In this document: positions 10,614 through 20,996 of the stretch, piece by piece | Position numbering within the stretch: position 1 is the first letter of the stretch | Layout: every line of letters begins with the position of its first letter | DNA from: Membranipora membranacea | Taxonomy: Eukaryota; Bryozoa; Gymnolaemata; Cheilostomatida; Membraniporidae | Assembly (NCBI GenBank): GCA_914767715.1 | Contig: OU612072.1 | Coordinates: 9,736,001-9,800,000 of the forward strand | Direction of reading: 5' to 3' | DNA length: 64,000 bases | Translations under genes and position numbers: made by a program | Notes under the pieces: generated by a model | What the model was told of the DNA's origin: nothing | Seen by the model: the letters and a program-made list of their open reading frames with translations, nothing else | Database searches by the model: none

Positions 10614-13600
10614 TCAGGTTAGCTGGTAATACTCTATAATGCTCGAGTGGTAAAGAGCCACAGTGAGAGTGTTACCATATATGTCCATATCGTATATTGA
10701 TGCTGTTTTCAATTTTTCTTCACCTGTTAGCTCACCTATATACTCTCCTGTTAACAAAAAATAAAACTTGTACAATCTGAAGTCATTGCAGAGTGTATGC
10801 ATGTCAACTAAACTGTGACATGAGTTTTATTAGTATTATCATGTTTTTATTGAGGTTTTCATATGTATAAGTATGTTATAAACAAAGGAAAATTTTGCCG
10901 CTAAGTAGTGCCAAACCTCGCAAAGAAGTTTGATTGACAATCATGTATTTAAATTTTAGTGAATGGAAGTCAACTGTTGTTTAGGTTAAAATTTTATAGT
11001 ATTAGAGGGCCTAGATGAAAACCAATGTGGATGTGATTGGTGATTGTTTGAATTTGAATAATCATGCCATACACAACATAATAATTTATCATAATTTAAT
11101 TTACACTTGAATGTAGCTGATGAACCGAATTTAAACTACAGGATGGGTTTCAAGTAGGATATAGCCAGTAAAAACATATCATATTATCTCAAAGTCTCAT
11201 GTGTGATGAATATTTAGGCATTAATGTATCACCTGTGTCTAGATCCAGTATCCATATCTTTGTGTTAGGGCTAGAATTAGTGACCAGTACATATCTGTTC
11301 TTATAGCAGACAACTCCCCGTGGACCTTTTACACGATCAGATCTCCACATGACCTCACCACTGTCTATATTTATCCTAAATACTGTATTAGTATTATAAA
11401 CAGTCACAACTAAAGAGTTATCCCCTACTGTAGCCATAGTTATGATGTAACCAGTACATAAGTCACATGGTAAGTGTTTGATGAGGTTGCCAGTAAAGGA
11501 ATATACCACAAGTTGTTTGTTCTTTGGGTCAGGAATGATAATTTTGCTGTCAATTATCCTGTGTTTGATGGAGTAAATGTCTTGAATGGAAAATGTCCAA
11601 TTTCTCAAGAGTTGATTTGTTCCACCATGGTACTGAATTTTGAACTTCTGGCCATCCTTGCCCACAAGGACACTCAGTTTATCATTGTCCACAGTGATGC
11701 TACTTCCATACTTATCAACTTTAAGAAAACCTTTCTGAACTTGACCGTCTTCACTGATTCTATCTACTGATCTATCACATCCTACATAAGTATACTGTCC
11801 GTGGTGACAAACTGATTCCGGTCCATAGCTGACCTCACATACTCGCAGCAGAGTCATGGCTTGGGGAGGTGCTGGCTGGTGTGGGATTGGCTGGTGAGGG
11901 GCTAAGTTAGGTTTTCCGGTTGGTTCCAGAGGTGACAGTAGTAGATCATCACTTGCTTTGATATCAAGAGCAGCTTCTGACTCTGTGTCTGCAAAATGAG
12001 TGAAAGAAAATACTTAATCAAAAGTATTATCTGCACCATGGCTCATAATCATGCTGAAACGATCAAAGTTGGCCGTTCGATAAAATCGTCTCATAAATGT
12101 GCTAAATTAGTTAAAGTGAAATATTAAAGTAGTGAAGTATTCGCAGATGGAAAATTAAAGGCTAGCTAACATTCACTTGTCCGCTACCTTTAAGAAGATG
12201 CCTATCACAGCAGAAGTTTATTGCTAGCCAACATTAAGTCACCTCAAAACTAGCTTTAATCAACTTTAGCTTACATTTACTCCTTTCGGGTATACATGTG
12301 AATGTAAATGTTCACAGCTGATCTCTATCTTACCCCTAACTACAAGTTTGACATGATTTTCTGAAGGCTTATATTCTGGTATTTCTATATTCATCAGTTC
12401 AGTGGTCAGTTTATCCGTCTCCTCTATACCTCTCACTATATCCACCTGAAACAAATAGATATAAAACTACTTTGGGCACAAACAGTCAAATATTCCTGGG
12501 AATTTACCATACTTATCAGGAGGAAAATTGTTAAATACATTGGTTATATTATTGTTTAGATGCAAGATTCAAGGGCATAGGCTATATTTCATCAAAAGCG
12601 CATCTTCAGTATGTTTGGGATATTCAAGGCTTATAATTGGCTTTAAAAGTCCAACCCGCATGACATTTGACATCATTTGAAACAAGTCAAGACATCATGA
12701 GAGCGCAAAATCTGCATTTAACATTTTGCTAAGACAAAACAGGTTGGGAGTTTGTTGATTCTACAAGTGATTCAGTCTAGCTATCTCTGAATTAAAAGTG
12801 AATTAACAAAATACTAGGGGTTACCTCACCTGGTGGTGATAATAGATTCTAGAGTCAATCCTCTTCACTCCTCTGCTGATCTTATCCAGTTTGCTGCCAA
12901 CATTGTCATCCAGAAAACTTGTCACTTCTGTCTTAGACTGAGATCTGCAACTGATCAGCTTGTTCTCCAACTCATCGTACTTTCGCTGGAGTTGTTTTAT
13001 CTGATGAAAGGTGAGAAGTTTGTGTAAGGATGACACCCCTGTCAGGGCATTTTGGATGAGAAAACGTTGCTTCGCTGATTCAAAAATGTGGAGTGAACTT
13101 TAGAGTTTTATAATTATTATCTGGGTAATTTAAGTGGACAAAAATCAAATGTCTGGCAAAATTAGACAACAGATATATCAAAGTCAGAACAAAGTCTCGT
13201 CGCATACAATGAATTGAGACCCTGATAAAAATGTGATCTGCTCCAGTGATAGCTTATATAAAAAAGGGCAAATACATGGTCTCATCTGTTTAGCACCCCC
13301 TATAATAAGGGGCAACTCCTGACATAACCCTATTGATCATCTTGACAATAACATAAGTGAAGGAAAATTAAATCTCCGTCAATGACTTGAGAACCTAAGA
13401 AGATCGATGCTTGCATGTCAAACCTTACTGTAAGAGAACTAGTTTATGCTCCTGAATTCATTCAATGACTTACATTATTTAAAATATACATTGATTTCAG
13501 TGGATTCTTTCTGTGCGGAGTTGTCCAACCCACCATTTAAAAGCAATATTGGAAACCAAAGTGAATCAATCATTGAGGGAGATAGCCATACACTAAAACC

Positions 13601-15341
13601 TTTAAACCAGCAGCCAGAAACACAACATGGCTGTGTATGGTTTTCGATGTTGTGTTTTGCTGAGTTTGGTCCCACCTGGTTATCTCTGGCGTCATGTAAT
13701 TTGGTAATCATCTCCTCAGTACCATTCTCCCAGTCTGATAAGATTCTAGTTAACTGTTTGACTATTCCGAGTAGACACTCTTCTTTATCGAATATCCACA
13801 GCTTCATATCGTTGATAAGCTTTACAAAGTCATCATTCAATACTTGTAAATCCAGTAGATGATGCGGCAGATCTGTTAATGAAAATCATGATGTCAAAGG
13901 AGCTACAGATTAGACAAACTTCAGCACTCACAGTCATTGCTACAAAAACATTAAACTAAATTGGGGATATAACCATCTAAGATCTAGGGACCTAGGTAGA
14001 ACACCTTAAAATTCTAAAGAATTGATTGAATATAACTTGACTAAATTTCTCAAGACAAGTCCTAAAACTTACTATCGGTGCAGAGCTGATGTCCCATCAT
14101 ACATTTTGAACAGAAAACTTCATTACATTTCTTACAAGCTAACGAATAGACTCTGTCGGTGTGCTTCTCACAGTTTCTTATCTCTACCTTTCTATACTCC
14201 TTCTTATACTCATCCATTGTTATTCTCTTATGATCATCCAGAGAAAAGTTGTGACTCTGTAAAAATAATTGTGAAGCCCTCCCTATCACACTCTCATATA
14301 TGTGTTGGGTGCGATCAAGGAGTCAACTCTTTGGGGTGAGGGTCTAGCCTTGTCATCCGGCCACGGATTTTGGTTTTTTGGTTTACCCAAAACTGAAAAG
14401 AAAAAAACCGTGGCCACATGACAGTAGCAATGCAATATGCGTGGAGAAAAAAAATTTCTGCCAGATAAATAAAATTCCATTTCATCAGTCGGGTGCTAAA
14501 ATCTGATCCGACACAGCTCATCAGATCCATAATTTCAATATTTGCAAGAAATTCCAGAGCAGAATAAACATGAAGCTTACATCCATGTGGGGCTTACAGA
14601 ACTTCTTCTGGCAGATTACACAGTAAATCTGAGCCAGTCTTCTCCTATCATCCTTTCGCATACAAACATCACAGCATAGAAACTTGTCTAGTGGAGCACC
14701 TGCAGATGGGATGTCATCTATACCTTCATCAAACACAGTTCTACAACCAAACACAGCGGCGATGAGGTGATATGAGAGATTTCAGGTTTTGATTTACATG
14801 ACTCCCAAACTTAAAGTGACTATAGCCAGCCTATTGAATGAATGGTGTTGTCGAGGTAATATATCCATACAGGTTACCTTTTGAAAAGATTGCTCAAAAC
14901 AGTGTCTAGATGCCCATATTTATTTTTCAGAATCCCAAAACCAGCCGAGCCAGGCGGAAAGAAAGCAACCAGAAGTACTAGCTTCATTAGGTAACTCAAG
15001 CATTCAATGTAGGGTTATTACATCAAGTGGGGTCCAAGATAGTACAATACTGTCAAAAGAAAATTTCAGTCTATCAAAATAAAAACATAGACGCAATGAA
15101 TTACCATATTCTGAAATCGTATGAGCAATAATATGTTACCAAACCTGCAGAGCGGACACTTGATGATCTTAGTAAGTTCAGAGTCTTTTGTCAGACACTT
15201 AACACAGTAGATATGGTCTGGATGACAGGTTAACCTCTTCAGATCATCGTTTTCGAAGCAAAGACCGCACTCCAAGAACTTTGGTTCCATTGAAAACTGT
15301 TCATCAGCAGTCGGTAGGGTCGATGGAGCTTTTTCTGCCAT
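10614..15341 (-). CDS. TRIM-like RING/B-box/coiled-coil/beta-propeller protein, copy 2
   Basis: Paralogue of copy 1 with the same eight coding exons: 15,145-15,341, 14,581-14,740, 14,073-14,256, 13,676-13,872, 12,830-13,069, 12,275-12,445, 11,233-11,988 and 10,614-10,747. All zinc ligands of the RING and both B-boxes are present (FCVKC of B-box 2 is FCSKC here). B-box 1 and the exon-5 coiled coil are identical in protein to copy 1. The propeller exon differs at roughly 30 of about 210 positions, clustered in short stretches such as VTVYNTNTVF against VTVPRTKTVF and RSDRVKGPR against TSDHVEFPT. This exon is 15 bp longer than in copy 1, in frame, near the GPIPQ/QPAPPQ-like linker before the propeller. 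The one-base mismatch between exons 6 and 7 is the same as in copy 1. The reading frame is intact, so the gene is probably functional. Confidence 0.88.
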
Positions 15342-16497
15342 CGCTATGTCTGCTTTTTGTACGCTACAAATAGAACGGAAATATCATATGTAAATCTAAA
15401 ACAACAAACACAACAAAATAAAACCAGTGTCACTGCCTAATAGTGTTCAGTAAATGTTTAAGAATGGGTTTGCATAGTCATAAAAGTACGCCCGAGGGTT
15501 CGAACAGTGTAAGGCCAGTAAAATCCACACCCTTTGTAACAGTGCTAAAATAATATCTCACATCTTCTCTAATGCTACTATACGGTTGGTGGTTGCAGGG
15601 AGAATGGTGGTTGCAAGAATATGTCCAACCACACCGGGAAAAGGCTTTCAGCCAGCCTTCAACAGATCCTATTCGATAGAGTCTGTGATTGAGCCGATTT
15701 TTTTTTTCTTCCACACTAAAATAAGTGTTGTGAAATGACTGATGCCGATGGCGTATTTTTTTGCAGAACAACTGGAGGGTGAATTGGTTGCTGTAGTGGC
15801 AGTATTTTACAACTGTCTCAAACCAATTGGGAGAGGATCATCCTTGATGTTTAGGATTAATGTATCTATTCTCCTCGTACATGATGCATGTCAAATGTGG
15901 GCGTCATATTCTGCTGATGCATCTGGCTAACAAAATGGTCACATCTGGATGTGGTCAGTGAAATGCACTAAGCGCGTGGCTGTGATTCAGGAATCAACTG
16001 CTTGGATTCTATAAATATGATCACTCAGGACTGAAATTCAAGACTGATCCAACTGGTAGCTGGGACTGTGTGTGTACTGATGTTGTAGTGTAGATCCAGT
16101 CTGCCTTCCAACTAGTCTAGGCTAATGAGCAGTGAAAACAAGCAAGATACCAACACTCTGTGTTAGCATTGACTATGAACTTTAAGGGATTCTTCTCAGC
16201 ATTGGTTGGATATCTGATATCACTGGATTGAATTGGTTTGGTACTAGAACTAGGTTAATTATACTGTAACATGGTAGGCAAGTCTATCTATGCAATGCTA
16301 TGCAATGCTATGTAATGAGTTGAATGACTGAATGAGTAAAGGGGGATGATGATGAACTGACTTGAGGCTGACTTGAGAATCATCTGGCCTCTGCCAAGAG
16401 TGAGTTCATTAGTTTTACCCCTCATTCATTGTAATCTCAAGCTGCAGGGATTCTGTGTTTTGTAAACAGGCAATATATGATACTTACATTGAAACTG

Positions 16498-16560
16498 ACC
16501 CAAGAGCTTGTGACTGGTGAATGAATCTCTTGTCTTTCTTCAGGTTTTTTACTGTGGCAG
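16498..16560 (-). other. Candidate 5' untranslated exon of TRIM copy 2
   Basis: The minus-strand donor GTAAGT follows position 16,498. The acceptor ctatttgtag precedes the segment bearing the copy 2 start codon at 15,341. The arrangement matches copies 1 and 3. The 5' limit is unknown. Confidence 0.45.
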
Positions 16561-16653
16561 TGCAGTGTGAGCAATGAACTAAGGGAGTATTGGTGTGAGT
16601 GTTTGCTAGTATTTATTCCTAAAAGTTTCAGTTTCACTTTGACTAAAAGCATC

Positions 16654-16728
16654 CACTCTGCGCGTGTGCGAACTGTTGAGGCATACGTTCGTAGACTATG
16701 TCACAAGGCTATCCTGCAGGCAGAGTGT
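16654..16728. mobile_element. 75-bp hAT-like MITE inserted only in unit 2
   Basis: Ends CACTCTGC and GCAGAGTG are inverted repeats. The element is flanked by the 8-bp direct repeat aaagcatc (16,646-16,653 and 16,729-16,736). The orthologous positions in units 1 (about 5,710) and 3 (about 26,413) read straight through as taaaagcatctgg, so the empty site is visible twice within the window. The ends match those of the 1.06-kb element at 59,065-60,120. An 8-bp duplication is the mark of the hAT superfamily. Confidence 0.9.
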
Positions 16729-16829
16729 AAAGCATCTGGCCAATCAGTGCAAAGATTTATAGTTTTCTACATAGTGCTGTCAATACACAAGAAGAGATAA
16801 CTTCTAGAACTAAAATGCTGTACTTATAA

Positions 16830-18685
16830 AAGTGGAAGGACCTGTTTTCACAAATAGAACTACTCCTGTTGATATTGTGGAAGGGATGGCGATAAAGATA
16901 AATATTATCATGTATGCTTGCAGAGTCGAGTTAGTCTTCCCATTGGTTTGTAATTTTATGATATGCTGAGACTACAGAGTCGCACATGTCGTGCACGTCT
17001 ACCTATACAGTCGGGCGGGAGGAAAAATGCAGAGTTCCCATGCTTGTTGAGCTAGCCATTCAATAACCCCATGTGGGCCAACACCCCCGATAGTTCTACC
17101 TTCCCATTCTTTTGTCCAATTTGAGTTGCAACACCAATTTATCTCATAACCAGTGTTGTATGTATGGGTGTACAGTGTTCATGATCGACCTTGCTGGCGT
17201 CTCTATAATCATCAAATTACCAACACAGCAGAAGACTGATTGTGAAAGCAAGTGCATTCATGGTACTGCATGTTTTTAGGATCTACCCAGATTGCCAACT
17301 TCCTTACAAAATTTCATTCATTTGAGCTGTGCTAAAATAGACTCACAACTAGATAGGCCATTTCCTGATGGCTTATGAAGTGATTATTGTCCAACTACTG
17401 AGAATATTATTTGCGACAAAATATATTCTTGAAGTAAAGATGTATGAAAATATGATAGCATTGAGTCTAAACTTGATTTTTTTCTCCTCATCATTATAGA
17501 ATTGCAACATCAACTGAGCTGTTGTAAGCTAATGGGTATTCAGAGGGTATGGGATTGATAACATGTTTTTCAAAATGGTACTCCTGACGTCAGGATCAAA
17601 ACATACTTGGTAACGTAAAATCCTAGAACAATCTTTCTTCATTTCCTAGTAGCTTTGACACATTTAAACCCAGCCAGGAACCTTCATAAACTGTTGGATA
17701 CTGACTGACTTAGATCCAGATTGGTCACTGCTGAGAATATTTCAACACAAAGTGTATTTTTGACATGAAGATTTATGGCAATAAGACACGTAGTCACTGA
17801 CAGCCAGTCAGGTGCAAAGAGTCTAAAGTGATTAGCCAAAAGAATATGTTGAAGAGTATGCCGGTTTAGGACCAAAGAAAAATGGGCCGAGTATCAGCCA
17901 TTAGAAACAAAGAGTCATGATGGTAATTATATAGACATTACTAGGCAAAAATCTCATTCCAAACAATGATGATGAAAATTATTGAACTGACTGGGAGGTC
18001 AGAAAGAGAAATTTCCTACATACAGACAGTTGCGATTTATGAAAAAACTGTTCGACATTTAAGAAAAATAATGAGAGAAATGCGATTTAAATAAAATAAT
18101 GTATTCTCATTATTTGTACAATGATCTTATCATATTGTATCAATATTTAATTATGCATTAATTATATATCATAGTTATTTCATTTATGGAATGCATAATT
18201 TTAGCAGCATGTGCAAAAATGGCTCCAAAAATGGCTCCAAAAATGTGCCCAAAGGAGGTGAGAGTGAAAACTAACGGAAGAAGACCCAAGCTAAAACCCA
18301 ACTTTAGCCTGGGCAGGCTGGGGGGGGGGGAAGGTTGGTGGAGAGGGACAGCCAGGGTTAATCCCTTGTGATGTCTTCAAGGTCACGACACAGACCAGAC
18401 TTAGAAGAAAGAAGGAACGTCAATAGTGGAGGCGATATCTATCACCTACAAATAACAGTGAGTCAAACTAGAAAAGGTACCAATGACATGTTTTGGGGAA
18501 GCATCTGATCGGAGGTTTTGAGACACATTTCTCATGCTGAGCGATAGCATAACAAAAAACTTTGCATATTATTCTATCTGCTAAGCTGTTTTTTGTCTTT
18601 ACATGATTGGTGTTGTATGTAGGCTCAAATCAATTTTGCAGTATTGTTCCATCACAGTAAGCAGCTTTGAAAAAGATTCCATGCA
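16830..18685. other. Non-coding stretch of unit 2
   Basis: Counterpart of 6,320-8,228 in unit 1, with single-copy versions of the duplicated block. I see only broken short frames and AT-rich DNA. Confidence 0.5.
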
Positions 18686-18922
18686 CAGGGCCGTAGTTTA
18701 GAAATAATGGTAGGGGAGGCAAAAGTCCGAGGCGAGACCAAAGCATCACCAGGAGAGGTGCTGTTAGTTCCTCCCTAAACAATTTAAGGCTTATATTTAG
18801 CAAATGGAGAACCAAGAGGAGCTGATTCTGACATAGATAGTTCAATTATAGTGTTTTAGGCCGCTGTATTAGCCTTCTAGGGGAAGCAGTGCCTCCCTGC
18901 CCCACCTAGATCTACGGGCCTG
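18686..18922. mobile_element. Short element with CAGGSCCGTAG terminal inverted repeats (unit 2)
   Basis: Left end cagggccgtag and right end ctacgggcctg are inverted repeats 237 bp apart. It is orthologous to 8,229-8,465 and 28,354-28,590. Confidence 0.6.
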
Positions 18923-18934
18923 CATGGTACATAC

Positions 18935-19144
18935 TTCATATTATGATTATCTGCTCCTGTGACATCAGAGTTGGTTACACTTGGTTCTTCTTCTTTTTTA
19001 TTTTCACTCTCACCTTCTTTGGGCACAATTTTGGAGCCTCGACTTTTGGAGCGTCGACTTTTGGGGCCTCGACTTTTGGAGCGTCGACTTTTGGAGCCAC
19101 GACTTTTGGAGCGTCGACTTTTGGAGCCTCGAATTTTGTCGTCG
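18935..19144 (-). CDS. Candidate coding exon, Lys/Ser/Arg repeat then acidic tail (unit 2)
   Basis: On the minus strand an acceptor (tttattgtcttatag) and a donor (GTATGT) bound 210 bp with one open frame. It starts with DDKIRGSKSRR-type repeats made by the 15-bp minisatellite and ends with a mixed-charge stretch (KEGESENKKEEEP, then TNSDVTGADNHN). Both ends are phase 2, so the exon can be included or skipped without a frameshift. Unit 3 has the same exon with 195 bp (28,603-28,797), exactly one 15-bp unit shorter. In unit 1 both splice sites are lost. No partner exon was identified, so it may instead be a chance frame across a repeat. Confidence 0.3.
19027..19131. repeat. 15-bp minisatellite, 7 units (unit 2)
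   Basis: Same acttttggagcgtcg-type units as at 8,566, seven in a row, followed by a partial unit (aattttgtcgtcg) and unique sequence. Confidence 0.95.
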
Positions 19145-19918
19145 CTATAAGACAATAAATGTTTGCAATCCTCAGGGTTAAAATTTGATGACTGATGGAT
19201 GATTACAGATATTATAGGTGTAGATAACAATGGCACGTTTGTAATATAAACTCTTGATAAGATCAAGGAGCTTTTGTATATAATATGATCTGAATTATCC
19301 TTATGAACCCGTATAAGAAGTATTTTTTTACCAAGGATGTTATAATTAGAACATCTCAGATTTTTTGCTGTATTAATTACGCAAGCTGGAAAAAACCCAG
19401 GTGTTAGCTTGGCTAATTGATCTCTTCAGTATCAGTAGGGATGTTTCTGTGAAACAATCTTAGATAGATCAAATCTGAAGAAGCTCTCTGTTAACGGCTT
19501 ATTTTTTAATTGTTCATGGTGTAGTTTTATTTTGTTCTTTGCTCTTTCGTTTAACTCTGTTTATACTGTGGCCACGTGTAACTGGCAGCTAGCAACTGAA
19601 TAATTCTTTGGATGAAAGATAAAATGCATAATAAGATATGAATGTACTGTCTATTATTTGACTGCTGTTCTCTCGGTTTTTATCTTCCGGAATTCAATGA
19701 TCAGAAAAGGTTTCTTACTTATATATAGATAATTGAGCCGAAGCCGTCTGTGGTGTGGGCTATCATACATAACAAATATACCACAACGATCAACTTGTGT
19801 CTTATTTACCTGCATTTGGAATTGCCCCAATTGTTCTGCCAGGGCTCACCAGCAGCATAGCATCCAGGCAAACGGATCAAAATCGATCTAGATGACACCC
19901 TTCCAACTCAAAGTATAA

Positions 19919-20116
19919 TCACAAAATAAGATTTGAATTTAACATCACAAGTCCTCTAGACTCTCGAAGAATAGAAACATCTTTGAATTTGCTGAGCAGT
20001 GAGAAGTTATTTGATTGCGATGCATAGTTATGGAATGATATACACAGCACAAATATACTCAGCAGATATAGCATCATAAGATTTCGTTGGCAACTGATTT
20101 GAAGAGAGTATATCAT
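19919..20116 (-). CDS. Possible small secreted peptide (65 aa), spacer 2
   Basis: Second copy of the frame at 9,529-9,726: the same length and the same signal-peptide-like N-terminus, with changes NSSP to NFSL and MFNS to MLNS in the C-terminal half. No other support for expression is visible. Confidence 0.25.
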   Translation of the reverse strand: MIYSLQISCQRNLMMLYLLSIFVLCISFHNYASQSNNFSLLSKFKDVSILRESRGLVMLNSNLIL

Positions 20117-20996
20117 CTAAGTATATGTGAAAAGTGTGTGGTTGAAAGAGAGGTATTATATTACATGGTCTTTTGTTTGATTAAATTTCTTCTGGTGAAA
20201 GAATAAATTTAGCCAAACCCATGCAATTTAGTTTAGTTTTGTAGAATGAAGGCTACCAATCCCACAGTCGTGTACTAAACACGCTTTATGCCTGTTCTTT
20301 CTTTTTTATACCACCCTCTGACCTTAGGCTTAGCCTGAGGTAATCACTGCGAAGTTTAATATTACAAATGAGGTTGCTGTGTAGTGTAGGTTATCCTTTC
20401 ATCGAATATAAGGGTAGCTCTGCAATGGTTTCAGTAGCCAGCATGATCACATCAGGGTAAACAATTTAATATTACAAAAGACTTATCCTAAATAATTGGT
20501 AGCCGATCAAAATTGAATCTCTTAGATAAGCCTCAAAATTGTTGCAGTTTTGGGAGGATGGAAGTTGTCATAACTTGCTCAGAAAATATTAACACATGTA
20601 TTGATATTGATTGACTCATAACTGTAATGTTACGAAAAAATAGATAAAAGTTATGAAAATTTATATAATTTATATACATATTATCCTACTCACTAGAAGA
20701 CAGTTGCAAAACTTTGCCTTGGGCTATGAGAAGACAACTATTAACATGGTAAATTTGCCGTTCTTGCTTTATCTAGATGACCCATTAACAAATTTAGTCA
20801 GAATAGTAAATTAATTAACTGTGTCCTTTGAGGCCATCATAAATACATCCAGTAAAGTACAGAAGACATCTCTTTGTTTCAGTATTGCAGCTTCATCATA
20901 ACATTAGTTTGGACTTTAGGAGCCGCGGTGTTCTAAAGATGATCTGTATGTTTTCAAGCGAGTCCCCTACAACAAGCATTCCGATCTCCTGGTTTA

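Noticed and set aside
18630-18845. Minus-strand frame of 71 codons conserved in unit 3 (28,298-28,513)
   Set aside because: It overlaps the left half of the CAGGSCCGTAG element and has the composition of transposon DNA; unit 1 breaks the frame.
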